The position numbers and the translations under genes are program-made. DNA of 64,000 bases from Bacillota bacterium (GTDB taxonomy: Bacteria > Bacillota > Clostridia > Christensenellales > CAG-138): assembly GCA_023459335.1 (NCBI GenBank), contig JAEWUO010000003.1, positions 1-64,000 of the forward strand. Direction: 5' to 3'. The notes under the pieces are model-generated. The model was given only the letters and a program-made list of their open reading frames with translations, did no database searches and was not told the origin of the DNA. Positions within the stretch are counted from its first letter, which is position 1. The number at the start of each line of letters is the position of its first letter. This document shows, in pieces, positions 50,813 through 58,982 of the stretch.

Positions 50813-51457
50813 CTACAGGATCAGCCCGCCGCCGCGGATATAGTTGACGTAAAGTTTTTCAACCCCCGTCGTCGCGGCCGCCGGCTCGTTGATCCATTCA
50901 AAATAATATTTCAGCGCGGAATCCAATAGGCGGATGTACGCCGCGATCCCCTCGCCGATCTGTCCGTTGTCGAGCTTGTTCTCCTCCGAAAGCCGCAGCT
51001 TGCGCAGATACCGCCCGTCCTCCATGGCGCACTCGACCCTGCCGATATACGCCGTTTCGATGCGTGTCCAGAGCTTGAAAAACTGAAGCATCGCGAGCAC
51101 GAGCGCGCTGTTTTGGCTGCGCACCGAAACCCGCAGTTCGCCCAGGAGCGGACGCGCGTTCTGGTAGAGTTCCACGCTGTAGCGTACGCTTGGGTTATAT
51201 TTATAATCCAGCGCGCTCCGGAGCGAGAACATCGATTCGGACGGCTGGAGCTGCGGTTCAAACACGCTGCCGATCAGCATATGCTCGATGGCGGAAAACA
51301 CCTCGCGCATGCGCTTCTCCGGCGTGGTGAACCGCACATACTCCGCCAGGATCTGGTTGATCATGGCGGATCTGCTCGCGCTGGCTTCGTATGCCATCCG
51401 GTCGATTTCCTGCACGATTTCGTCGGCCAAAACCAGCGAATACACGCTTTTGTTCAT
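50813..51457 (-). CDS. Ribbon-helix-helix domain protein upstream of clpB
   Basis: 214 residues. The N-terminal 45 residues (MNKSVYSLVLADEIVQEIDR, then ASRSAMINQILAEYV) fit a CopG/Arc-type ribbon-helix-helix DNA-binding domain. The remaining 165 residues are mainly helical, have no motif I know, and include the segments RSALDYKYNPSVRYSVELYQNARPLLG in outline and LDSALKYYFEWINEP. It is the first gene of the clpB transcript, so it may autoregulate and thereby control clpB. ATG at 51455-51457 with GAGGTG 8 bases upstream was chosen over an in-frame TTG two codons earlier. Confidence 0.75.
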   Translation of the reverse strand: MNKSVYSLVLADEIVQEIDRMAYEASASRSAMINQILAEYVRFTTPEKRMREVFSAIEHMLIGSVFEPQLQPSESMFSLRSALDYKYNPSVRYSVELYQNARPLLGELRVSVRSQNSALVLAMLQFFKLWTRIETAYIGRVECAMEDGRYLRKLRLSEENKLDNGQIGEGIAAYIRLLDSALKYYFEWINEPAAATTGVEKLYVNYIRGGGLIL

Positions 51458-51487
51458 ATTCAATCACCTCGCGGTCTATTCAATTTG

Positions 51488-51515
51488 ATTATAGCGATCC
51501 GAATTAACTTTGCAA
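51488..51515 (-). promoter_or_regulatory. Promoter of the RHH-clpB operon
   Basis: Minus-strand TTGCAA, 16 bp, TATAAT. No CIRCE element (TTAGCACTC-N9-GAGTGCTAA) or CtsR heptad repeat is seen. Confidence 0.7.
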
Positions 51516-51542
51516 GCGTTATTAATAATTTTGATTACGATT

Positions 51543-51571
51543 TTGCAATTCTTTCACGATTTCACTATACT
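51543..51571 (+). promoter_or_regulatory. Promoter of the PatB-type gene
   Basis: TTGCAA, 17 bp, TATACT; divergent from the clpB promoter, with 27 bp between the two -35 elements. Confidence 0.7.
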
Positions 51572-51606
51572 GAATCCGCAATGCTTTTCGGGAGAACGAC
51601 AAAGAC

Positions 51607-52767
51607 ATGAAATACGACTTCGACAAAATCATCGGCCGCGAGGGCACGGACAGCATTAAACTGGAAGCGGGCGTCAAGATCAACCCGTATTTACCGAAGG
51701 AATATATCCCGCTCTGGGTGGCGGACATGGATTTTGCCTGCGCGCCGGCAATCCTCGACGCGATGCGCGCGCGCCTGGACCGCAGGATACTCGGCTACAC
51801 CGACCTGGGAACGGAAACGAAGGGCAGCGTTGTTCGCTGGATGGAACGGCATTTCGGCTGGTTTCCGCAGGAAGACGAAATCGTATTTTCCGCCGGTATC
51901 GTCGCGGCGCTTTACGCGGCGGTCGGCCGGCTGACCGGCCCAGGCGACGAGGTCTGCTTTCTGACCCCCGCTTACCAGCCCTTCGACAAGGCGGTGCGGC
52001 TGCAGGGGCGCGTGCCTCTCTATTCGCGTATGATCGAACGGGACGCGCATTGGACAATCGATTTTGACGACCTGCAAAAAAAGCTGAGCCGACCGGAATG
52101 CAGGCTGTTCCTCCATTGCGATCCGCAGAACCCCACGGGTCGCGTATTTGCCGAAGCCGAACTTCGCAAGATCGGCGAATTGTGTTTTACAAACGGCGTG
52201 TTCGTCGTCAGCGACGAGATCCACGAAGACCTGCTTCGCACGGGACAAACGCATATTCCTCTGGCAAAGCTCTTTCCCAAAGAACGGCGTATCATCACCT
52301 GCACGAGCCCCAGCAAAAGCTTTAATATCGCGGGCAACAATCACGCGCACCTGTTCATCCCCGACCCGCAGCTAAAGCGCGACTGGACGATGCGTTACTA
52401 CAACGGACACCCCAGCGCGCTTTCCAGCAACGCCGTGGTCGCGGCATACGGCAAATCGGAAGACTGGCTGGAGGAACTGCGCAGTTATCTCGACGGAAGT
52501 TTCCTCATGATGAGTAATTTCATCGGCGAACGCATGCCGAAAGCGAAATTTGCAATTCCCGAAGGTACCTATCTCGCGTGGGTCGATCTCTCCGGCTACG
52601 GGTTGAGCGAACAGGAACTGAAACAGCGAATTTCGGGCGCGGGCGTGTTCGTGCAGTTCGGCGAGGACTTTGTGGACAATGCGGACTGCCATATGCGCGT
52701 CAATATCGCCTGCCCCAGAAGCGTACTGACAGAGGGGCTGGATCGCATCTGCCGCGCACTGGAATAA
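51607..52767 (+). CDS. PatB/MalY-type PLP-dependent C-S lyase (cystathionine beta-lyase)
   Basis: 386-residue fold-type I aminotransferase-like enzyme. LWVADMDFACAPAILDAM (36-53) is the typical MalY/PatB opening, HCDPQNPTGRVF (170-181) and VSDEIHEDLL (201-210) bind the cofactor, and Lys237 in SPSKSFNIAG forms the Schiff base. RVNIACPRS near the end holds the carboxylate-binding arginine. It cleaves cystathionine or cysteine conjugates to pyruvate, ammonia and a thiol. Single-gene unit, with GGGAG 12 bases before the ATG. Confidence 0.92.
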   Translation: MKYDFDKIIGREGTDSIKLEAGVKINPYLPKEYIPLWVADMDFACAPAILDAMRARLDRRILGYTDLGTETKGSVVRWMERHFGWFPQEDEIVFSAGIVAALYAAVGRLTGPGDEVCFLTPAYQPFDKAVRLQGRVPLYSRMIERDAHWTIDFDDLQKKLSRPECRLFLHCDPQNPTGRVFAEAELRKIGELCFTNGVFVVSDEIHEDLLRTGQTHIPLAKLFPKERRIITCTSPSKSFNIAGNNHAHLFIPDPQLKRDWTMRYYNGHPSALSSNAVVAAYGKSEDWLEELRSYLDGSFLMMSNFIGERMPKAKFAIPEGTYLAWVDLSGYGLSEQELKQRISGAGVFVQFGEDFVDNADCHMRVNIACPRSVLTEGLDRICRALE

Positions 52768-52810
52768 AGGAATCCAAAAAAATCAAAAACGGTCTGCGCC
52801 GTTTCAGTCC

Positions 52811-54299
52811 GTCAAAGAACTCCGTTCCGTTAAGCCGGAATGGGGTTCTTTGCATAGAGTTGAATGTGAAGCAAATCAGCGAAAAGATATCGCAGGAAAG
52901 GATGTGCTTCCTTTCACCTGTGAACCGCGAATTTCTTGAAGTTCATAGCAGCATATTTGAGCTTGACACAGTTGGTAACTGCGGTTAAGCCTTGGTAGGG
53001 GGTATAACGCATCGCGTATTTTTCTTTGGCGTCGGCGAAGACCCGTTCAATCGTTTCTTTTCGCTTCTCGTAAGTTGCTTTCTCCAATGGCGTGTGCCGA
53101 ATGTCTTCTGCCTGCTCAATGGAATCCCGCCATATATGAAGTGCGACCAGTTTTTGACACTGCTTGCTTGCGGTGCAGAGGTGCCGTGTCGGGCAGTTCC
53201 TGCAAACGCTTGGATCGCTTTTATATTTCCGATATCCGTTTCGATTGGTTGTTGTATAGTTCAGAATGTTGTATTCCGGGCAGATGACGCAATCGTAGTA
53301 TTCGTCATAAATATACTTACGCCAAGCATGGTTCCCTTCTTTTGTCATGGGGCGTTTGTAAGGCAAGGACGGGATGCGTTGATCTTCAATAATTCTTTTG
53401 CAGATCCACGGAGTCTTGTATCCGGCATCCATCGTAACTACGCTGATCTCGGGGAAACGCTGCGTCACCTGATCGTTAATCCCGTCAAAGGCTGTGCTGT
53501 CATGCATGTTTCCCGCGTGAACGTCTACGCCGAGAATATAGTTGTGCCGGTCGCAAGCCGTTTGTATTCCATACGCAAAGCATTTCTTGTGATCCCCTTT
53601 GTGAAACACGCCGCATTCCGGATCGGTCGTCGAGTTGATGACTTCTTTTCTTCCACCGGCGCATCGGGCGGATCGTCGTCGAACGGCTTCTTGCCATGTT
53701 CTTCGCGATCCGCGTTCACTTCCTCGCGAAGCTGTTTCTCGTAAACCTTTACCGCGACAGGAATTGCATGCTTGACCTGCTTTTTCATGTTTGCATTGGC
53801 CTTCACATGTGTGCCGTCGATGTACGCGACTTCCGACGAAAGATAGCCTGCTCGGTTTATTTCTTTCAGAATCCAGCAAAAGATGCTTTCTACGGTATCG
53901 CTGTTAAACCGGTGCCGGAAATTATAGCTGACCGTCGCAAAATGCGGGATTGGTTCACTGATTCGGTACCCCAAAAACCAGCGATATGCGACGTTCATTT
54001 CGATATCAGCAACGGTTTGCCGTAATGATCGAATCCCATACAAGTGCTGAATCAGCACGATCTTGAATAATACAGCAGGATCGACACTCGGTCGCCCGTT
54101 GTCTTTACAGTACAGATCGCCGACGATCTCATATAACCGCTGATAGTCTATCGTCGCGTCAATCTTTCAAAGCAGGTACTCTTTCGGCACCAGCATCTTT
54201 GTGCACATGATCTCCAGCTTGTCCCGCTCGATTGTTTCCTTCTCTGTTAACATGCCTATATTATACCAAAAAAGTCCCGATCATTGGGACTTTTTTGAC
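52811..54299. mobile_element. Decayed IS1182-type insertion sequence, about 1.49 kb
   Basis: A transposase pseudogene flanked by hairpins. Candidate terminal inverted repeats are GTCAAAGAACTCC (52811-52823) and, on the other strand, GTCAAAAAAGTCC (54287-54299), matching at 11 of 13 positions. Each is followed inward by a perfect or near-perfect hairpin (52814-52851; 54269-54296). I see no convincing target-site duplication, so the ends are provisional. Confidence 0.7.
52914..54253 (-). pseudogene. IS1182-family transposase, inactivated by a stop codon and a frameshift
   Basis: The frame would encode about 446 residues with the DDE residues in YIDGTHVKAN, TMDAGYKTPW and KETIERVFADAK. It starts at ATG 54251-54253 (MLTEKETIERDKLEIMC). 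Codon 29 is TGA at 54167-54169, where relatives have Arg. A one-base loss near 53645-53650 (between VEEKK and VINSTTD) shifts the frame; -1 reading there restores the protein. There is no canonical slippery heptamer, so this is decay rather than programmed frameshifting. With two lesions it cannot be active. Confidence 0.9.
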
Positions 54300-54559
54300 A
54301 GACTGCAAGGAGTACCTTTGGAACTCCTTGTTATTTTTATTTGCGCGAGGATTTTGAATCTCCAGTCTGCACCTGACCATATTGGAACTTAAAAGATGAG
54401 CGGCGGCGCGAGAAGAATTCCGCCGGTCTAAACGAAAATCGCCTGTCCCCCGGTCCAACTGGATCAGAAATTGTAATATAGCGGGCCGAATGTTATACTG
54501 TGCTCGAATAATATCAAAGTATTATTTAGCGAAACAGACGCAATAGAGGAGGGATCCTT

Positions 54560-55120
54560 ACGGGCGGACTGCTGCAGTTCCCCAATCGGGAAGAATTCAG
54601 AAAATGACTCTCGGAGCATTGCCTGTCCGTCGATGGCGTCTGGCTGCAGTTTGGAAAGGCGCGTAATCCGCTAACGATAACCGCAGACGAAGCGCTTGAA
54701 GAAGCGCTTTGCTTCGGATGGATTGACGGGCAGATGCAGAGCATTGATGATCAAACCTATAAGAAATATTTCACCCAGCGGCGGCATAACAGCAAGTGGT
54801 CGGAGAAAAACAAGACGCTGGCAGAAAAACTGGAACGTCAGGGCGTTATGACCGACCACGGCAGATTAAAAATTGCCGAGGCTCAAAAGAACGGCCAGTG
54901 GAACGCCGCCAAGCCACCGGCTGTGACTGACGAGCAGATAAACGCTGTAGCCGAACTGCTGAGTGTCTATGAACCAGCCAGTACCAATTTTAAAACCATG
55001 CCGCCGTCGGTTAAGAAAACATATACCCGGGCGTACCTGGATGCGAAATCAGAGGATGGACGAAAAAAAAGGCTGGCGTGGATGGTGAACCGGCTCAACC
55101 AAAACTTAAAGCCGATGTAA
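54560..55120 (+). pseudogene. YdeI/OmpD-associated-family protein, broken
   Basis: The frame encodes the whole YdeI-like protein: PNREEFRK, stop, LSEHCLSVDGVWLQFGKA, then EALCFGWIDGQMQSID, RRHNSKWSEKNK and KTYTRAYLDAKSEDGRKKR. TGA at 54605-54607 replaces the Trp codon expected after REEFRK. A good GGAGGG site at 54548-54553 is followed 6 bases later by ACG at 54560 instead of ATG. Both lesions are single transitions, so the gene is recently dead. Restart at ATG 54734 would remove the N-terminal third. Its neighbour is the decayed IS. Confidence 0.85.
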
Positions 55121-55181
55121 GCGGCGGCCGCGCGCACTTTACCGCGAGAGGTTCGGTTTCTTTCCCCCCGGATAAAACATC

Positions 55182-55212
55182 AAGAAGTTCTTCAGGGAAC
55201 TTCTTATTTTAT
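55182..55212 (+). terminator. Terminator after the ydeI pseudogene
   Basis: AAGAAGTTC-TTCAGG-GAACTTCTT hairpin followed by ATTTTATT. Confidence 0.7.
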
Positions 55213-55245
55213 TATAATAGATATCGTTATATCGATAATGCAGTA

Positions 55246-55273
55246 TTGACTTTATTTTAAAATCTATTACACT
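55246..55273 (+). promoter_or_regulatory. Promoter of the OsmC gene
   Basis: TTGACT, 16 bp, TACACT. Just upstream lies ATATCGTTATATCGATA (about 55221-55237), a possible operator with repeated ATATCG. Confidence 0.5.
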
Positions 55274-55326
55274 GAGATTATTGAATTTCATCCAATTCTG
55301 TTATTATAATTTGAAGGAGAATCCAT

Positions 55327-55746
55327 ATGGACAATCTGGTGATCGACCTCAGGCGCACGGACCGCAGGGTCCATTTCGAATGCATCTCCGCTTCCCATCC
55401 TTCGCTTTCCATTCCGCTCGATTATGTTCCGCCGCTCGGCGCCGACGCGGGCTTCGCAGGTCTGGAACTGCTGCTCGTGAGCTTCTGCGGGTGCGTCAGC
55501 ACCGCCATCGTCGCGCTTCTGCTTCGGATGGGCAGGCAGATCGGTTCCTACTCCGTTCATGCGGAAGGCGTTCGCGCGGAACAGCCTCTCTCGCTGAAAC
55601 AAATCCTGTTCCATGTCGAGATCGATTCTGCCGACACTACCGACGCCGATATGCAAACCGTGCTTCGCCAGGCAGAGCAGATTTCGCCCGTGTGGCTCGC
55701 TCTCAGAAACAACGTATCCGTGGAAACAAGCTATCAGGTCCTATAA
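55327..55746 (+). CDS. OsmC/Ohr-family protein
   Basis: 139-residue OsmC-fold protein. The family reduces organic hydroperoxides with two cysteines. Here LELLLVSFCGCVSTAIVALL holds Cys54 and Cys56 at the first position, but the second conserved cysteine (VCPVS-type) near residue 118 is replaced by ISPVW, so the peroxidatic pair is not complete in the usual way. The role is therefore uncertain. AAGGAG lies 7 bases before the ATG. The next gene follows after 18 bases and may be cotranscribed. Confidence 0.82.
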   Translation: MDNLVIDLRRTDRRVHFECISASHPSLSIPLDYVPPLGADAGFAGLELLLVSFCGCVSTAIVALLLRMGRQIGSYSVHAEGVRAEQPLSLKQILFHVEIDSADTTDADMQTVLRQAEQISPVWLALRNNVSVETSYQVL

Positions 55747-55764
55747 CTTGACAGGAGGTCTCCT

Positions 55765-56589
55765 ATGCTTGAACTGCCCGAAACCATCGTAATCGGAACT
55801 CAAATCGCCGCCGCGCTGACTGGTGCGGAGGTCAGCCGCGTGTCGCCCCCGACCAAACCTCATAAATTCACCTGGTTTGCGGGCGATCCTAAGGAGTACG
55901 ATACGCGTCTGCGCGGCCTGCGTGTCGCCGGCGGAGCCGGGGTCGGCAGTTACGCGGAAATCCTGTTTGAACGCGGACTGCGGCTTGGTTTCAGCGACGG
56001 TGCGACGCCTCATCTCTGCGAGAGCAGGTCCTGCGCGCCAAACGATTACCAGCTCCTCGTCGAATTCGCGGACGGTCGCGCACTGGCCGTCACCGTCGCC
56101 ATGTACGGCGGCATCGTTCTGCACGACGAATCGTATGATAACCCGTATTATCAGAAAGCGGTCCATTCGATTTCACCTCTTTCCGACGGATTCGCCTCGC
56201 ATTTTTGCGCCGTCTTTTCCAACAGCAAGTCAACGTTAAGCGCGAAGGCCTTCCTCGCCACCGAGCAGCGCTTCCCCGGGCTCGGAAACGGTGTATTGCA
56301 GGATATTCTGCTCAACGCGCACGTCCACCCGAAACGCAAAATCGGAACGCTTTCCGTCGAAGAGCAGGAAAACCTGCTTGCCTCGGTGATCCGCACGCTG
56401 AAGGAGATGGCCGATCTCGGCGGACGCGATACGGAAAAGGACCTCTTCGGAAATCCCGGCGGCTACCGTACGATGCTCTCGAAAAACACGCTGGCGACCG
56501 GTTGCCCGCTCTGCGGCGGTCCGATCGTCAAGGAAGCGTATATGGGCGGCGCGGTATATGTTTGCCCCAGGTGTCAGCCGCTTTCGTAA
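55765..56589 (+). CDS. Fpg/Nei-family DNA glycosylase-like protein lacking the catalytic proline
   Basis: 274 residues, with Fpg architecture: N-terminal MLELPE, H2TH-type region (FLATEQRFPGLGNGVLQDILLNAHVHPKRK in outline), and a C-terminal zinc finger with Cys247, Cys250, Cys267 and Cys270. Active Fpg and Nei start MPE, and the processed N-terminal Pro is the nucleophile; here it is Leu. The lysine of the RGKYL beta-hairpin is also missing (VGSYAEI). The Glu of the LPE motif remains. A MxELPE subgroup exists in Clostridia, so this is inherited rather than new decay. GGAGGT precedes the ATG. Confidence 0.82.
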   Translation: MLELPETIVIGTQIAAALTGAEVSRVSPPTKPHKFTWFAGDPKEYDTRLRGLRVAGGAGVGSYAEILFERGLRLGFSDGATPHLCESRSCAPNDYQLLVEFADGRALAVTVAMYGGIVLHDESYDNPYYQKAVHSISPLSDGFASHFCAVFSNSKSTLSAKAFLATEQRFPGLGNGVLQDILLNAHVHPKRKIGTLSVEEQENLLASVIRTLKEMADLGGRDTEKDLFGNPGGYRTMLSKNTLATGCPLCGGPIVKEAYMGGAVYVCPRCQPLS

Positions 56590-56674
56590 GCCGGCTTTCA
56601 TATCGGACACGCGCTTCTGGTTTTTCGGGCAGTATGGTATGATTGAAGTATCGATCAAGTAAGGCGGTATCTAG

Positions 56675-57349
56675 ATGGAACAGCAGGAAAAAAGCAAGGC
56701 GATTCTGGACGCCATGACGTTCCGGCATGCCTGCAAGCGATTTGACGCACAGCGCTCGATTCCGGAGGAAGACTTCGATACCATACTCGAAGCCGCGAGG
56801 CTTTCCCCTTCCTCTTTCGGGTTTGAGCCATGGAAGTTCATCGTCCTGACCGACGCGGAAATCAAGCGCAGGCTCTATCCGGTCGCGTGGGGCGCGCGTA
56901 ACAGCCTCGACGGCGCGAGCCGGTTCGTCATCCTCCTTGCGCGCAGGCGGTCGGATACGCTGTATTCCGCGGATTTTATCACGCATATGATGCGCGACGT
57001 GCACCTTCTGCCGCCGGAGGCGCTTTCGGCCCGTCGCGAGCGGTATCGCACTTTTCAGGCGGACGACTTCCGGCTGCTCGAAAGCGACCGCGCGCTCTTC
57101 GACTGGGCCTGTAAGCAAACGTATATCGCGCTGGCGAACATGATGACAGCTGCCGCTTACCTCGGCATCGACTCCTGCCCGATCGAGGGGTTCGACCGCC
57201 GCAAGACGGACGAAATCCTTTCCGGCGCCGGAATTTATGATATTGACCGCTTCGGCGTTTCGGTGATGGCCGGATTCGGCTACCGCGCGGAAAATCCCCG
57301 TCACGAGAAAACGCGGCAGTCGATGGATGATCTTGTGATCTGGAAATAA
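56675..57349 (+). CDS. Nitroreductase-family NAD(P)H-dependent oxidoreductase
   Basis: 224-residue FMN enzyme of the NfsB/YfkO type: FRHACKRFDAQRSIPEEDF, then EAARLSPSSFGFEPWKFIVL, ACKQTYIALANMMTAAAYLGIDSCPIEGF and the C-terminal GYRAENPRHEKTRQ. It reduces nitro compounds, quinones or other electron acceptors. The substrate is unknown. AAGGCGG lies before the ATG, and the gene ends in a shared terminator. Confidence 0.92.
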   Translation: MEQQEKSKAILDAMTFRHACKRFDAQRSIPEEDFDTILEAARLSPSSFGFEPWKFIVLTDAEIKRRLYPVAWGARNSLDGASRFVILLARRRSDTLYSADFITHMMRDVHLLPPEALSARRERYRTFQADDFRLLESDRALFDWACKQTYIALANMMTAAAYLGIDSCPIEGFDRRKTDEILSGAGIYDIDRFGVSVMAGFGYRAENPRHEKTRQSMDDLVIWK

Positions 57350-57379
57350 CGTCATATTTGGCTTAAACCGGTTTTTATA

Positions 57380-57412
57380 CAAAAAGGAGCCCCGCATGGA
57401 GCTCCTTTTGCA
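57380..57412. terminator. Bidirectional terminator, nitroreductase / molybdopterin lipoprotein
   Basis: AAAAGGAGC / GCTCCTTTT hairpin with a 10-base loop and A5/T4 flanks. Confidence 0.75.
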
Positions 57413-57425
57413 TCTCAAACAGATT

Positions 57426-58124
57426 TTACCAGGAGGGTTCTCCAAGTTTCGCTTCGTTGCTGTATCCGCTGCTCTCCCAGTAGCCCTGATAGGACGAATC
57501 GGAGGAAAGCTCGATCTCGTTGATCCAGCGCGCCCACTTGTAGCCCCACTTGTCCTCGGCGACGAAGATGAACGGAAATCCCATCTCCGGTGGCAGCGCG
57601 ATGCCGTTCGCGTCGTATGCGAGAATCAGGTTATTGTCCAGAATCTCCTGCAGCGGCAGGGACGTGGTATATCCGTCCACCGCGTGAAAGATCACCGTGT
57701 TTACTTCCTCTTTTGGGCTTGCCGCTTCGAGAAGCGTCTGTAACGGCACTCCTTTCCAGAGAATCGTCGCATTCCAGCCCTCCACGCAGTAGATCGTTAC
57801 GAGCCGCTGATCGCTCGGCAGCGCTTTCACTTCTTCGTAGGTATAGTTTTGCGGCTTATTTGCGAGTCCGTCTACCGCTAAATGATAATCCGTGATCTCG
57901 ACTTGCTGTATGCCCTTGATCGAATTATCGCGCGGGCCGACCGCCGGATCCAGTTTCTTGCCGTCGTATTCACGCAGCTCCCCTTCGCGGTAACGTTCCA
58001 TCGTCGCGTCCGAAACGGCGTCCGGCACTTCAGTCACGGCCGCGGGCTCGGCGGTCAACGCGGGCGCGGCACATCCGGCCAGCAGGGTCAGAACCGCTAA
58101 AATCAAAATGAATCGTAATTTCAT
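57426..58124 (-). CDS. Molybdopterin-dependent oxidoreductase-domain lipoprotein (sulfite-oxidase fold)
   Basis: 232 residues. Signal peptide with lipobox LLAGC (Cys near residue 18), then an acidic linker, then a SUOX-type molybdopterin domain: TIYCVEGWNATILWKGVPLQTLL holds the Mo-ligand cysteine, followed by AVDGYTTSLPL, DANGIALPPEMGFPF and KWARWINEIEL. It is an extracellular membrane-anchored oxidoreductase of the small, single-domain type, with unknown substrate. No heme or electron-carrier gene follows. ATG at 58122-58124 has AAGGAG 7 bases upstream. Confidence 0.85.
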   Translation of the reverse strand: MKLRFILILAVLTLLAGCAAPALTAEPAAVTEVPDAVSDATMERYREGELREYDGKKLDPAVGPRDNSIKGIQQVEITDYHLAVDGLANKPQNYTYEEVKALPSDQRLVTIYCVEGWNATILWKGVPLQTLLEAASPKEEVNTVIFHAVDGYTTSLPLQEILDNNLILAYDANGIALPPEMGFPFIFVAEDKWGYKWARWINEIELSSDSSYQGYWESSGYSNEAKLGEPSW

Positions 58125-58265
58125 GATCATGCTCCTTGGTATAGCTTGTCTTGATTCCAGTATACCATCGGGCGAAATCGATACCAGTTATGAATATTGA
58201 ATTTTCGATGAACAACGGGAAACGTTTTGGGGCCAGCCGGCTCAGCGCTGCGAACAAGCCCGTTT

Positions 58266-58693
58266 TTATTTCTTCCGGTTACTGACTGCGCTTTTTCGGA
58301 TCAGGATCAGCAGCGCGAGTATGCTCGCCCCAGAACCGCATGGCCGATGCCCGCAATGCCGGAGATGGACGCGTCTATCGCGCGGGAGAGCGGAAACGCA
58401 CCAACGTCCGCAAGTCCGCGCGCAAGCAGGCATGCCGCCGTGATGTTGAGTCCGGCATGATACGCGATTCCCCATTCTTTGATCCCGCGATCGCCGGAAA
58501 ACGAGAACGACTTTTCCAAAAGGGCGAGCAGCAGAAAGAAGAACATACCCAGCACGAAGTAATGCGTGTGCACAAACGACAGCGCCGTTACGCCGTCAAA
58601 TCCCGCATACTTCGTGTATTCTCGGAAAAACACACCGCCCGCCATGGCGAGCGCAGCGTAGACGATCGCCGCATTCCAATAACGTTTCAACAA
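58266..58693 (-). pseudogene. DUF2871-family membrane protein with a C-terminal frameshift
   Basis: As read, the frame gives 128 residues with three to four helices: AAIVYAALAMAGGVFFREYTK, then FVHTHYFVLGMFFFLLLALLEK, LNITAACLLARGLAD and ISGIAGIGHAVLG. After GHAVLG the frame turns to RAYSRC and stops. In the next frame the missing last helix, ASILALLILIRKSAVSNRKK, continues to 58266. One G lost from a run at 58328-58331 explains this. It may be a true mutation or a sequencing slip. The start is TTG at 58693 with AAGGAGG upstream. It is the gene upstream of the molybdopterin lipoprotein. Confidence 0.75.
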
Positions 58694-58899
58694 ATTACCT
58701 TACCTCCTTGTTGATTTGACGCGTTCCAATACCCTCGGCTCAGATTGAATCTTCATCACGCGTATCCATATCATGATGGAATGTTCGCGATGTATTTGTC
58801 AATAGAACCCTTCGGAATGATCTCGGTTCGTGTGAAAAAATATCATAAATTGTTCACGATTTTCGGGCAGCCGTTTGTCCCGGCCGCGCTCGATGGCGG

Positions 58900-58928
58900 T
58901 TGCGGGAAGCAGATTTAGCGTGTATAAT
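58900..58928 (+). promoter_or_regulatory. Promoter of the VanW-family gene
   Basis: TTGCGG, 17 bp, TATAAT. Confidence 0.65.
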
Positions 58929-58982
58929 GTAATGAATGCGCGATATACTGCGCAGAAAACGAACCGTTAAATAAGGATTGTC

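Noticed and set aside
53640..53655. Programmed -1 frameshift in the transposase
   Set aside because: There is no X XXY YYZ heptamer, this family normally has a single frame, and a separate in-frame stop at 54167 already kills the gene.
54167..54607. UGA read as tryptophan (alternative code)
   Set aside because: The two internal UGA codons replace different residues (Arg and Trp), both lie in decaying genes, and many intact genes here end in UGA.
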